From Teredinibacter turnerae T7901 (GTDB taxonomy: Bacteria; Pseudomonadota; Gammaproteobacteria; Pseudomonadales; Cellvibrionaceae): a stretch of DNA of 64,000 nt. A model generated the notes under the pieces. The model was given only the letters and a program-made list of their open reading frames with translations, was not told the DNA's origin and made no database searches. The stretch covers positions 2,477,125-2,541,124 of the forward strand of contig NC_012997.1 in assembly GCF_000023025.1 (NCBI RefSeq), in the 5' to 3' direction. The position numbers and the translations under genes were made by a program. Positions 10,167-19,332 of the stretch are shown here, in pieces. Numbering within the stretch: position 1 is the first letter of the stretch; each line of letters begins with the position of its first letter.

Positions 10167-10654
10167 ATTATCGACAGGTAGCTTCGTTATTTGGATAACA
10201 AGTAAAACAAAATACTGGTCTCAAACTCAGACTGCTGCTGAAGGCCGGCGCTGCGCCCAATAATTCGGAAGGCGTCTTTGTTCAGTCAATTTTCCAGGCC
10301 GCTAAACCACATACCGTTCCCAGCAGAAATACCGGTTTTTCGAATGGCTTTTCGCATTGCCTATTTAATTAGTTCTGTTGCCCGCGCGTGTCGGATGTTA
10401 ATTAAGGTCTGTGAAAACCAATTCAATTCGATCTAGCTGAACGAGTTTTTTATGCTTAAAGCGGGCTGCGGCCTGGGCAATTTAAGGTTTGTTTTGCCGG
10501 CTGCACGAGTGAGAAAAATAATGCATCACTTGATAGAGCGATTTAGTTAGCCACAAATTAATGAATCGAACAATACGTGCAATGCTAACCTAAGCTAACA
10601 GATTGAAATGTGGGGTCGCGATCTTTTATCGCCCCCGAGTGCAAATGTTAATAT

Positions 10655-10667
10655 ATATGATACATAT
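10655..10667 (+). promoter_or_regulatory. Perfect palindrome ATATG-ATA-CATAT upstream of GH53
   Basis: Perfect 5-bp inverted repeat with a 3-base centre, about 215 bases before the GH53 galactanase. It is the best example of the motif shared with the galT and symporter upstream regions, hence a candidate operator of a galactan regulon. Confidence 0.45.
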
Positions 10668-10879
10668 GCCCGTCAGTGGCATGTCCTGTACCGTGTTGGC
10701 AGCAATTTAAACAGCTTTTGCCAGCGCAGACTATGACTCGCATAACGTACCCATGCATATCAAACATGGGTACTTATCAACTGGCGTTTGCTAGACCCGT
10801 TTTACAACTAATCTGCGAGATGTTGCCTGTTGTATCTCTCTTAACACTATAAAAATAGACAGAAAGAGGAATTTTCGTG

Positions 10880-12826
10880 ATGCAAACATATAGACGTTTT
10901 CAACCCGGTACATTCAAGTGGTATTTGGCTGGATGCCTGCTCTTTTTGATTCCTCAAGCCATTGCGCAGCAGTGCAATTGGTGGGGCACACTTTACCCAT
11001 TATGCCAAACCACGGAGGTAGGGTGGGGCTGGGAAAATAACCAGAGTTGTATTTCCACGAGCACCTGCACCACACAACCCGCTCCCTACGGTGTAGTAGG
11101 AGATTCTTCCAGCTCTTCCTCGAGCAGCAGCTCATCTTCTAGCAGTTCCTCAAGCAGTAGCTCGTCGGCTAGCAGCGCTTCCACGAGTAGCACGTCAAGC
11201 AGCAGTTCTTCCAGTTCGAGCACCAGTGGGGGAGGTCAGTGCGAGCAGATGTGCCAGTGGTACCAGGATGAACCTCGCCCAATCTGCACAAACCAAAATT
11301 CCGGCTGGGGCTGGGAGAACCAACAGAGCTGTGTCGGTATCGATACCTGCAACAGTCAAACTGGTGCTGGCGGAGTCGTGACAGTGTGTACGGGGTCGTC
11401 GTCCAGTAGCTCGAGTAGCAGCTCCAGCAGCTCGAGTTCCTCAAGCTCTTCGTCTGGTTCTGCCTGTCCTCCAGGCACCGTCACGCCCTATGTACAAGTT
11501 AATGGCGGTACTTGGCAGCAAACCGGCAGTGTGTCGGTTAACAGCGGAGCGACCCTAAAATTTGGACCTCAGCCAGTCACTGGTGGATCGTGGTACTGGA
11601 CTGGCTGTGGTACTTCCGGCAGCAGCCGAGAGCAAACGGTAATCGCTGCACAAAGCTGTCAGGCTGCCACGCGTTACACCAACGCCTGTGGGGCAACGAC
11701 TGATTACACATTTAATGTAAGCGTAAGTGGTTCCAGTTCAAGCTCCAGTAGCTCGTCCGGTAGCAGTGGCGGGGGGTACCAGGAGGGTGAGTTTATTCTG
11801 GGAATGGATATATCTTACTGGTCGGAGCAGCTGGATCGCGGCGCGACTTATGTGGACACCGATGGGCAGGCCAAAGATTTACTGACTCTTTTTAAAAACC
11901 ACGGCATCAATTTTATTCGCCTGCGCGCATTCGTAGATCCGACAGCGCCCTACGGCTACGCCTCAACTGCTGGCGGCTGCTCAGGTAAAGCTCAGGCATA
12001 TAACGGCACGGCTGATGTAGTCAGAATGGCCAAGCGGATAAAAGCGGCTGGAATGGGATTTTTATTGGATTTCCATTATTCCGATACCTGGGCAGATCCG
12101 GGCAAACAGGTTATTCCCTACGCCTGGCGCTATACCAGCTCAATTCAACAACTCGCTGCTGAGGTGCGTTCCTACACCGTCGATGTGATGCAAGCCCTGC
12201 AAGCGGAGAATGCTCTGCCGGATATGGTTCAGGTCGGTAATGAAATCACCCCGGGGATGATCGTACACCAGGCAACCAGCAGCACCGACTGCTGGGGAAA
12301 TAACTCGGCGGCGCGAAGTGGTCCAAACGGCCGCGCCAGCAACAGCAACTGGAGTAATCTTGGCGCACTGCTCTCGGCAGGCATCCAAGGTGTTAACCAA
12401 ATTGACCCGAATATTGAAACCGTACTTCATATCGAAAATTTCGATGACCCCGCGGGCGTGGAGTGGTGGGTCGACAGCGCACTCAATGCCGGTGTGCAAT
12501 TTGACGTACTTGGGTTATCCGCATATGAGGAATTTCAAGGTCCTGCCAGCGCCTGGCGATCAACTATGCAGAGACTGGCCTCCCGGTATCCGCAGCTCTC
12601 ATTTGCGATTGTGGAGTTTAACCCCCGCGGTCGATTGCTGGCTGATATTTTAAGAGAAATTCCCGACGGGCGAGGCTTAGGGACATTTTTCTGGGAGCCA
12701 ACGGAGTCCGGCTATTGGGGAAATGCCATATTTTCCCAACAAGGAAATAGTTACTATGCTAACAGTTCGGATTTCGCGGTATACGATCAAATCGTTGAAG
12801 ATTATGGGTTGCGCATACTTCAATAG
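10880..12826 (+). CDS. Secreted GH53 endo-beta-1,4-galactanase with two CBM10 modules
   Basis: Hydrolyses beta-1,4-galactan side chains of pectin outside the cell. Order: signal peptide (1-30, ending AIAQ), CBM10 (about 31-65, [11 protein letters not shown] and WGWENNQSC), poly-Ser linker, second CBM10 (about 120-170, WGWENQQSC), poly-Ser linker, an approximately 85-residue beta-rich accessory domain (about 195-285) that I do not recognise, short Ser linker, and GH53 catalytic domain (about 300-648). GH53 signs are [24 protein letters not shown], acid/base Glu in QVGNEITPG and nucleophile Glu in IVEFN. ATG at 10880 is chosen; a GTG directly before it is possible. Placed with galT-galK and a symporter, it supplies galacto-oligosaccharides to the same pathway. 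Confidence 0.94.
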   Translation: MQTYRRFQPGTFKWYLAGCLLFLIPQAIAQQCNWWGTLYPLCQTTEVGWGWENNQSCISTSTCTTQPAPYGVVGDSSSSSSSSSSSSSSSSSSSSSASSASTSSTSSSSSSSSSTSGGGQCEQMCQWYQDEPRPICTNQNSGWGWENQQSCVGIDTCNSQTGAGGVVTVCTGSSSSSSSSSSSSSSSSSSSSGSACPPGTVTPYVQVNGGTWQQTGSVSVNSGATLKFGPQPVTGGSWYWTGCGTSGSSREQTVIAAQSCQAATRYTNACGATTDYTFNVSVSGSSSSSSSSSGSSGGGYQEGEFILGMDISYWSEQLDRGATYVDTDGQAKDLLTLFKNHGINFIRLRAFVDPTAPYGYASTAGGCSGKAQAYNGTADVVRMAKRIKAAGMGFLLDFHYSDTWADPGKQVIPYAWRYTSSIQQLAAEVRSYTVDVMQALQAENALPDMVQVGNEITPGMIVHQATSSTDCWGNNSAARSGPNGRASNSNWSNLGALLSAGIQGVNQIDPNIETVLHIENFDDPAGVEWWVDSALNAGVQFDVLGLSAYEEFQGPASAWRSTMQRLASRYPQLSFAIVEFNPRGRLLADILREIPDGRGLGTFFWEPTESGYWGNAIFSQQGNSYYANSSDFAVYDQIVEDYGLRILQ

Positions 12827-12864
12827 ATAACTGTTGGACTTAACAACGTCGAACCGTAGAGGAG

Positions 12865-12900
12865 GCTGGGCGAGATTACCGCTCAGCTTTCTTTCCTTTT
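12865..12900 (+). terminator. Rho-independent terminator after GH53
   Basis: GCTGGGCG (12865-12872) pairs with CGCTCAGC (12880-12887), eight pairs including one G-T, with a 7-base loop, then a T-rich run (12888-12900). It begins 39 bases after the GH53 stop. Confidence 0.75.
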
Positions 12901-12955
12901 GCGTTGAAGAATTCTAGGTCACACCATATTAAATTCCTGATTCTCTTTTCCCTTA

Positions 12956-12978
12956 AACCAACCAACCAACCAACCAAC
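12956..12978. repeat. AACC tetranucleotide microsatellite
   Basis: Five perfect AACC units followed by AAC. It lies in non-coding DNA, so length variation would not shift a reading frame. Confidence 0.85.
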
Positions 12979-13380
12979 GAGCCACCCTCGATATTTCCTT
13001 GCCTTGGACCGCCCTAATGAAATGACGGCAATCCAGGAGGCTTCCTTAGGGGGCTGTAGTCTGAATGTGGCCCATCACTTATTTTGCGTGTAATGTCCGT
13101 TATGGAAATCAAACTTTTCACGGTTCGCCGTGCAGATCCAGGAAACTGGCGGCTGCCAACAAAAGTCAGCGTATTCCAGAATATCAGCATAGGCTTAGAT
13201 TTGATCAGGAAAACGCACAACAAGAATCGCTCGGTTGCGTTCCTGAATCGGGTGAATGTGTGTTCGGATTTGTTTCGGCCGATATAGCTGAGGAATTCGC
13301 GGCGAGCGGGAACATAGGGTGTGCGACGATCTGAGGGGCGCCTAAAGACCACAAACACCAAGCTCAACCGCCAAACCCAT

Positions 13381-13410
13381 ATATTCCGATAATAACAATT
13401 ATCGGAATAT
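13381..13410. promoter_or_regulatory. Perfect 13-bp inverted repeat with AACA loop
   Basis: ATATTCCGATAAT and its exact reverse complement flank a 4-base AACA loop. There is no T-run after it, so a terminator is unlikely. At 180 bases before the regulator gene it may be an operator or an RNA hairpin in its leader. Confidence 0.5.
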
Positions 13411-13590
13411 TAAAGTGTCCATAACACTGCCCTTGTGGCGTTGTTCTTCGAAACAGTCGGCAATATCGAGTCATTATCGCATCTGTCGCAAGTCATCTAT
13501 AACTCAGGCAATCCCACCCCGAAAGCCATTTGCTGATGGTGAATCTGCCGGTAAGATATCGCGATAAACCCTTACTTTCTCACGAGTTAA

Positions 13591-14787
13591 ATGAAATCGC
13601 GTAAGTTGTTCATTTGTTTGGCCGTGCTCACATTCTGTGCGGCCGCTGCATTTTTGTTGCTATCCCGGCTGCGAGTACAGTTGTTGCCGGCAATGGCGAG
13701 CGACCTGCCGTTTAGTCTGGTGTCCAGCTCCGATACGAGCGCTGGTGGGCAGTCGGAAATTTCCGTTATGAGTTTGCAGGATCATTTGGTTTTTAAATTT
13801 GAACTGGATGCGGCGTTTTCCTACCCATACGCCGCTGTTGGTCTTGTTTTTAAGGACAATACGCGCGGGAACAACTTGCAAGACCTGACTCGCTTTTCGA
13901 AGATAGCATTTAAAGTACAGTGTTCTTCTGCCACAACGTTGAATCTGGTGCTGTATACGTTGGATGCTGAGTCGAACAATGCCACCCGTTTTGAGAACTT
14001 GCGGCCGTCCCTGGTTTCTTTTCCCTGCGGAGCGCGAAGCACGCCGGTGGAGATCGGATTACGGTCTCTGGTCACTCAGGATTGGTGGCTCAGCGAACAG
14101 GGGCTACCGCCTACGGATACCTCTTACGACTTACACAGGGTATACAGTATTTCCCTGGTTAACTCCCGCCAAACTCCACGTTCCAAGCCGGTGCGCGTGG
14201 AGGTCGATCAGTTGACGCTGACAGGGTGGGATCTGCACTTATTGTTAATGGCTGTTGGCTGCGTATTTAGTGGATGCGCCCTACTTTTATATACGTTTTT
14301 ATATGCGATTGTTCGCAGCAGGCTCTCGAGCATAGAAACGCAGCCAGTGTTCGAAGTTGGGTCTGCTCAAGTTGAGCCCGATGAAGTCGAGCATGCTGTA
14401 GTAGTGAAACATCTGCAAGTAACTACCAAGAAAGATCGCGAAAAATTCGCGGTGCTTCAGTACCTTGCCACCGAATACACCCGTGCTGACTTAAGTCTTA
14501 ACCAGGCGATCTCGCAACTGGGCATCAACCGTACAAAGCTAAACAGCATATTGCGCGAAGAAACCGGGTTAACCTTCAGTAGCTACCTGAACAAGTTGAG
14601 GCTTGAGGAAGCGGCGCGGTTATTGTTGAAGGCGGACGGAGCCAGTATCGCGGAGGTTGCGCACTCGGTTGGCTACAATAATGCCTCCTATTTCAACCGG
14701 ATTTTTAAAACTGAATACGGCTGTTCTCCCACTACTTATCGTAAACGTGTTAACGATAACCAAACAGCGCACCCGCTTACCGACTAA
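13591..14787 (+). CDS. Membrane-anchored AraC-family regulator with periplasmic sensor
   Basis: 398-residue regulator of unusual layout. An N-terminal membrane segment (about 7-25, LFICLAVLTFCAAAAFLLL) is followed by an extracytoplasmic region of about 190 residues with beta-rich character (FKFELDAAF, YAAVGLVFKD) resembling galactose-binding-like folds. A second membrane segment lies at about 212-238 (LLLMAVGCVFSGCALLLYTFLY). A cytoplasmic AraC DNA-binding domain occupies about 285-390: ISQLGINRTKLNSILREETG is the first helix-turn-helix, and IAEVAHSVGYNNASYFNRIF is the conserved second one. It probably senses a sugar in the periplasm and acts directly on DNA without a kinase. It precedes GH44 and GH39 genes in the same direction, so these are likely targets. 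The periplasmic ligand is unknown. Confidence 0.88.
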   Translation: MKSRKLFICLAVLTFCAAAAFLLLSRLRVQLLPAMASDLPFSLVSSSDTSAGGQSEISVMSLQDHLVFKFELDAAFSYPYAAVGLVFKDNTRGNNLQDLTRFSKIAFKVQCSSATTLNLVLYTLDAESNNATRFENLRPSLVSFPCGARSTPVEIGLRSLVTQDWWLSEQGLPPTDTSYDLHRVYSISLVNSRQTPRSKPVRVEVDQLTLTGWDLHLLLMAVGCVFSGCALLLYTFLYAIVRSRLSSIETQPVFEVGSAQVEPDEVEHAVVVKHLQVTTKKDREKFAVLQYLATEYTRADLSLNQAISQLGINRTKLNSILREETGLTFSSYLNKLRLEEAARLLLKADGASIAEVAHSVGYNNASYFNRIFKTEYGCSPTTYRKRVNDNQTAHPLTD

Positions 14788-14815
14788 TTGACAAAATTTC
14801 TTATACTAGTATTAA
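14788..14815 (+). promoter_or_regulatory. Candidate sigma-70 promoter of the GH44 gene
   Basis: TTGACA (14788-14793), 16-base spacer, TATTAA (14810-14815). It begins directly after the regulator stop codon and about 220 bases before the GH44 start, implying a leader of roughly 185 bases. The leader holds a GGCCTG/CAGGCC hairpin at 14920-14940. Confidence 0.5.
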
Positions 14816-14827
14816 GTGTCATTATAC

Positions 14828-14856
14828 AAAATGCACTTTTACTTTAAAAAAATGCA
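14828..14856 (+). promoter_or_regulatory. Direct repeat AAAATGCA spaced 21 bp
   Basis: AAAATGCA occurs at 14828-14835 and 14849-14856, two helical turns apart, just past the candidate promoter. AraC-type proteins commonly bind direct repeats at this spacing, so it is a candidate site for the adjacent membrane AraC regulator. Confidence 0.35.
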
Positions 14857-15005
14857 AATTTCTACAAAACCTGCTACAGCTCCTCATCGTTTTTTTCAAA
14901 AAAGATAAACTTGCCCCTAGGCCTGATGCTCATCCAGGCCGGATACATATAAAAAAATAACGCGGGCCAACCCGCCTCTATATCAAATAGTCACGAGGAC
15001 TTTCC

Positions 15006-17273
15006 ATGAATGCTCCCAAACGTCTGCTACTTGCAGCGGCTATTGCCGCAGTAGCTCAGCCAGTGTTTGCGCTGGATGTTTCTTATTCAATTAACGCAGA
15101 CAGCGTAAAACACGAAATCAGCCCACTTATTTACGGCACCAACCACCGTATGTATATGACTGGGAATGAAAATATCAGTTTCTATCGGATTGGCGGAAAC
15201 CGTCTTTCGGCGTACAACTGGGAAAACAATTTTTCAAACGCTGGATCGGATTGGCTGAATTCCAGCGATACCTACATGGTGCCCACCGGTGTGGATGGGA
15301 GTATTCCCGGCATCACCTATACCGATTTTATTGATAATGACGTGGCTCCAGGTGCTAAAACGTTGGTTACGGTACAGATGGCAGGTTACGTATCCGCCGA
15401 TGGGGATGGCTCCGTCTCAGAAGCTGAGGCTGCACCCTCTTCGCGCTGGGTACCCGTGTATCCACGTAAAAGTAGCCCCTTCGTACTGTCACCCGACCTG
15501 AACGACAACGCGGTTTATATTGATGAAATGGTTAACTTTTTGGTGGATCGCTATGGGCGTGCGGACCAAGGCGGTGTTCATGCGTATTCACTCGATAATG
15601 AGCCTGCGTTGTGGTATCACACCCATTCGTTAATACACCCGGAAGCACTCGGTGCCGCTGAACTGGTAGAGCGCTCTACTGCTACGGCATCTGCGATCAA
15701 AGATGTCGACCCCAGTGCGCAAATTTATGGCCCTGCCCTGTTTGGTTTCGGAGCTTACACCGACCTTGTCGGCGCCCCCGACTGGGCGAGCTACTCCGGT
15801 GCCTACCCCTGGTACATTGACTACTACTTGGACCAGATGCGTATTGCTTCCGGCAATGAGGGCAAACGCCTGCTGGATGTGCTGGATCTGCATTGGTACT
15901 CCGAAGCAACCGGGGATTCTCGTGTAATTGATTCGAGCGCAACTTCGCGCAACGACCAGCTCGCACGCTTACAAAGTACGCGTACCCTATGGGACCCGGA
16001 TTATGTTGAAAACAGTTGGATCGGCCAGTGGTTTTCCGCAGACCTGCCACTTATTCCTCACCTGCAAGCGTCAATTGATACCTACTACCCAGGTACTGGC
16101 TTAGCTTTTACTGAGTACAGTTTCGGTGGCGCAGCAGATATAACAGGCGCTATCGCACAAGCTGACGCGCTGGGCATATTCGGCAAATACAACGTTGAAT
16201 CCGCGACTGCTTGGTTGCTGGAAACCGATTCCTCCTACATCGCAGCGGCCTATCGGTTGTTCCGTAACTACGACGGCAACAACGGAACCTTTGGTGACCA
16301 AAGTGTTGAAGCTGTTATGAGCGATAAAGAGAGCAGCTCGGTTTATGCGTCTTTGGACTCAGCAAGCGGTGATTTGCACGTAATTGTCACCAACAAAAGT
16401 TTGGACGAAACACTGACGGGGACTTTTGATATTAGCTCCAGCGTAAGCTACAACAGCGGGCAGGTGTACGGTATTGAGCAAACTGCGGCCGAGGTCCAGC
16501 AGCTGGGCTCGATCAATGTTATGGATAACGCATTCACGTATTCGCTGCCCGCTGCATCGGCTTACCATATTGTGCTGAGCGGTGAAAATTCTTCCAGCAG
16601 CAGCTCGTCCTCATCCAGCTCAAGCAGCTCTTCATCCAGTTCGAGCAGCTCGTCGTCCAGCAGCTCTAGCTCTTCCAGCTCTTCGTCCAGTTCCTCCAGC
16701 TCGTCTAGCTCCAGTTCTGGTGGTGGAGATTGCGCTGGTGTGAATGAATACCCCAATTGGACAGCAAAAGATTGGGCTGGAGGCGTTGCCAATCACGCGG
16801 AAGCCGGCGATCAGATGGTTTATCAGAGCACGCTCTATAAGGCTAACTGGTACACCAACAGTATTCCTGGCAGCGATGCATCCTGGACCACATTGGGAAG
16901 CTGTGGTGGCGGAAGTAGTTCTTCGTCGAGTTCTAGCTCTTCCTCCAGTTCCTCCTCTAGTTCTTCCAGTTCTTCGTCCTCAAGCTCTTCCTCCAGTTCC
17001 AGTAGTGGCTCTACTTCAAATGAACTGGCCGTAAACGTAGTAGTGACTAGCGACTGGGGCGCTGGTTATTGCGCGAACTTGAGTGTGTACAACCCAGGTA
17101 ATAGCGCACAGCCGTATGCGGTTTCATTTGCGGTAGAAGGCACGGTTACCAGTATGTGGAGCGGCAGCTACACGCAAAATGGTTCGGTGCTAAGCGTAAC
17201 CGCTGCGGCTTGGCACAACACGGTTGACCCTGGTGAAACAGATACAAACACCGGGTTTTGCGCTACACGCTAA
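15006..17273 (+). CDS. Secreted GH44 endoglucanase/xyloglucanase with CBM5 and CBM2-like modules
   Basis: Cleaves internal beta-1,4-glucosidic bonds of cellulose or xyloglucan. It has a signal peptide (1-22, ending VFA), then a GH44 catalytic domain (about 23-520): ISPLIYGTN, FYRIGGNRLSAYNWE, acid/base Glu in SLDNEPALW, nucleophile Glu in FTEYSFGG. A long poly-Ser linker (about 530-575) leads to a CBM5/12-type module (about 577-637, YPNWTAKDWAGG, VYQSTLYKANWYTN), a second poly-Ser linker, and a CBM2-like cellulose-binding module (672-755, SDWGAGYCANLSVYNPG). The start ATG has GAGGA before it. It is followed by a clear terminator, so it is probably transcribed alone. The poly-Ser DNA uses mixed Ser codons and is not a simple DNA repeat. 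Confidence 0.94.
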   Translation: MNAPKRLLLAAAIAAVAQPVFALDVSYSINADSVKHEISPLIYGTNHRMYMTGNENISFYRIGGNRLSAYNWENNFSNAGSDWLNSSDTYMVPTGVDGSIPGITYTDFIDNDVAPGAKTLVTVQMAGYVSADGDGSVSEAEAAPSSRWVPVYPRKSSPFVLSPDLNDNAVYIDEMVNFLVDRYGRADQGGVHAYSLDNEPALWYHTHSLIHPEALGAAELVERSTATASAIKDVDPSAQIYGPALFGFGAYTDLVGAPDWASYSGAYPWYIDYYLDQMRIASGNEGKRLLDVLDLHWYSEATGDSRVIDSSATSRNDQLARLQSTRTLWDPDYVENSWIGQWFSADLPLIPHLQASIDTYYPGTGLAFTEYSFGGAADITGAIAQADALGIFGKYNVESATAWLLETDSSYIAAAYRLFRNYDGNNGTFGDQSVEAVMSDKESSSVYASLDSASGDLHVIVTNKSLDETLTGTFDISSSVSYNSGQVYGIEQTAAEVQQLGSINVMDNAFTYSLPAASAYHIVLSGENSSSSSSSSSSSSSSSSSSSSSSSSSSSSSSSSSSSSSSSSSSSGGGDCAGVNEYPNWTAKDWAGGVANHAEAGDQMVYQSTLYKANWYTNSIPGSDASWTTLGSCGGGSSSSSSSSSSSSSSSSSSSSSSSSSSSSSSSGSTSNELAVNVVVTSDWGAGYCANLSVYNPGNSAQPYAVSFAVEGTVTSMWSGSYTQNGSVLSVTAAAWHNTVDPGETDTNTGFCATR

Positions 17274-17303
17274 ATTGTAAACGCTTTATTTCCTGAGACC
17301 TTC

Positions 17304-17327
17304 ATCCCGGTACGCCGGGATTTTTTT
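17304..17327 (+). terminator. Rho-independent terminator after GH44
   Basis: ATCCCGG-TACG-CCGGGAT, a perfect 7-bp stem with a 4-base loop, followed by seven T residues; 30 bases after the GH44 stop. Confidence 0.92.
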
Positions 17328-17430
17328 CATCTTTAACTATCAGGTACAGAGTGCGGCTGAACCCGCCCGCGAAGCGGAATAACCACCTGATATTGCACAT
17401 CCAAAAGACAAATAAAAAAGGCAAACCGAC

Positions 17431-18993
17431 GTGCTTCGAATATTAACACTGCTTTGTGTTCTATCGTTGTCTTGCGAAAGTCTGGGGCAAGATGACTATT
17501 TACGTAGTATTAAAATAAACCTAGCCAAAACCGATGGCGAAATAAACCGATTTTATAATCTCAGCGTCGGCGCGGGCCGTGCAAATGAGGGAATGCGAGC
17601 GGACTGGCGCCAACAGCTTGCAGAAGTACATCGCGATGCTGGCTTTAGATATATTCGGATGCACGGATTGCTCACTGACGATATGGCGGTTTATCGCATT
17701 GATGATAAAGGTCAGGATCAGTTTAATTTTCAGTATGTGGACGATCTTTACGACTACATTTTGAGCATTGGGATGAAGCCCTTCGTTGAATTGAGTTTTA
17801 TGCCAAACGCATTGGCCAGTGGTGAGCAAACGGTTTTTTGGTGGCGAGGAAATGTAACTCCGCCACACAGTTACGAAAAATGGGGTGCGCTTGTTAAAAC
17901 TTTAACTCAACACTTTACCAATCGTTACGGAGCCAAAGAAGTTGAATCCTGGTATTTCGAAGTATGGAATGAACCAAACCTGGAAGGCTTTTGGCAAGGC
18001 AGTCAAGCGGACTATTTTAAACTTTATGAATACGCAGCTAACGCGGTAAAAAGCGTAAACCCTAATTACAAGGTAGGCGGTCCAGCGACGGCAGGTGCGG
18101 CCTGGATAACCGACACTATAGGATTCTGTGTAGCAAATGACGTTCCCTTGGATTTTGTCAGCAGTCATTCATACGGTGTCAGCCAAGGCTTCCTGGATGA
18201 ATACGGTACTACAGGGACAGTGCTCGCCAACGAAGAGCGCGCTATTACGAATGACATACTAAAAAACCGTGAGGAAATTACGCGCTCCAGCATGCCTGCG
18301 CTGCCGTTACATTATACCGAATGGAGTACATCCTATACCCCTGCAGACCCAATACACGATAGCTACCATTCCGCTGCTTATATCTTGCAGAAAATTAAAC
18401 AAGTGGGTGACGCCGCCCAATCTATGTCCTATTGGACATTTACCGACATATTTGAAGAGGCTGGGCCCCGCTACGAAGTTTTTCACGGTGGGTTCGGTTT
18501 AATGAATATGCAGGGAATAAAAAAGCCCTCCTATTTCGCGTTTCAATTTTTGAATGATCTCGAAAAGGTCTCGCTACAAAATGAGGATAAACAATCATTT
18601 GCCAGCAAGAGCCAGAATGGTGATGTGCACGTGTTGCTTTGGGATTACACCTACACGCTACCTAAAAAGACCAATAATCAGCAGTTCTATAACAGGCTAC
18701 AAAAACCACGAGAAAAAGGTAACGTCCAGTTGAATCTGGATGGGCTTATAAAGGGGCGCTACCAATTACAGATCGCACAGGTGGGATTTAGGAAAAATGA
18801 CGCCTACTCTGAATATATTGATATGGGATCACCCAATCAACTCACTCGGAGGCAAGTTGAAAAGTTGAAAAAGACCGCAACAGGTGCGCCCCACACCACG
18901 CGGATTATTCGGATAGATAAAAGTGGTCGATTCGACCTGGAACTACCTTTGCGAGAGAACGATGTTTACTCTGTTAAGCTCACAAGGTTGTAG
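17431..18993 (+). CDS. Secreted GH39-family glycosidase, beta-xylosidase-like
   Basis: 520-residue enzyme with a signal peptide (1-19, LCVLSLSCESLGQ). GH39 features: RYIRMHGLL near residue 75, acid/base Glu in WYFEVWNEPNLEGFW, nucleophile Glu in LHYTEWSTSY, and SYWTFTDIFEE toward the end of the barrel. A beta-sandwich C-terminal part follows. GH39 members remove xylose, or sometimes other sugars, from the ends of oligosaccharides, which suits clean-up of xyloglucan or xylan fragments made by its GH44 neighbour. The start is GTG with AAGG about 10 bases upstream. No carbohydrate-binding module is present, unlike its neighbours, consistent with a periplasmic oligosaccharide enzyme (inference). 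Confidence 0.9.
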   Translation: MLRILTLLCVLSLSCESLGQDDYLRSIKINLAKTDGEINRFYNLSVGAGRANEGMRADWRQQLAEVHRDAGFRYIRMHGLLTDDMAVYRIDDKGQDQFNFQYVDDLYDYILSIGMKPFVELSFMPNALASGEQTVFWWRGNVTPPHSYEKWGALVKTLTQHFTNRYGAKEVESWYFEVWNEPNLEGFWQGSQADYFKLYEYAANAVKSVNPNYKVGGPATAGAAWITDTIGFCVANDVPLDFVSSHSYGVSQGFLDEYGTTGTVLANEERAITNDILKNREEITRSSMPALPLHYTEWSTSYTPADPIHDSYHSAAYILQKIKQVGDAAQSMSYWTFTDIFEEAGPRYEVFHGGFGLMNMQGIKKPSYFAFQFLNDLEKVSLQNEDKQSFASKSQNGDVHVLLWDYTYTLPKKTNNQQFYNRLQKPREKGNVQLNLDGLIKGRYQLQIAQVGFRKNDAYSEYIDMGSPNQLTRRQVEKLKKTATGAPHTTRIIRIDKSGRFDLELPLRENDVYSVKLTRL

Positions 18994-19332
18994 CTCGCTG
19001 TAGTAGCGCTCAAACTATTAATGAGACAATAATCCAGATGATATTTTTGTTGCTCGCTAACTTTGCACAATTAAAAAGTTGATTTTGTATTTCAAAAAAG
19101 TATGTAAAAGACGATAAAAAATGTGCATTTTAAATTATCATGCAGGCTAATTATTAGTTATATAGCCTGGTAGCCGAGCTGATAGCGCAGGGTTATTGTT
19201 CGGTAGCATATCTCTAATATGTTGTATTTCAAAAATAAAAATAAATCGCTTCGCTATTTTACTAATAAAACTGGTATCCGACTCTGTTCGCCTAAGTCTA
19301 ACTATTGGCACCACAACTACTACAGGTATTTT
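18994..19332. other. Intergenic region upstream of pectin methylesterase
   Basis: AT-rich, with no gene seen. The reading frame of the next gene is open from 19219, but the extra 38 residues lack a signal peptide, so this is treated as leader. It holds an AAAATG-TG-CATTTT inverted repeat at 19118-19131. Confidence 0.55.

Larger units (their letters stand above)
10065..10879. other. Divergent promoter region between symporter and GH53 genes
   Basis: Roughly 815 bases with no convincing gene; the short open frame 9985-10263 is a shadow of the symporter. The region is AT-rich and holds two palindromic candidate operators (10154-10166 near the symporter, 10655-10667 before GH53) and the GH53 ribosome binding site AAAGAGGA at 10863-10870. 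Confidence 0.6.
12901..13590. other. Intergenic region upstream of the AraC-type regulator
   Basis: About 690 bases with small open frames on both strands (for example 13014-13367 minus) that lack domain features or ribosome binding sites, so no gene is called. It contains an AACC microsatellite (12956-12978) and a strong 13-bp inverted repeat (13381-13410). Confidence 0.55.

Noticed and set aside
13014-13367. Minus-strand open frame of 117 codons
   Set aside because: No ribosome binding site, domain or membrane pattern; overlapped by other random frames in the same gap.
19155-19210. Sequence faintly resembling a tRNA (GCCGAGCTGATAGCGC, then GTTATTGTTCGG)
   Set aside because: No acceptor stem or anticodon arm can be folded and there is no proper T-loop.
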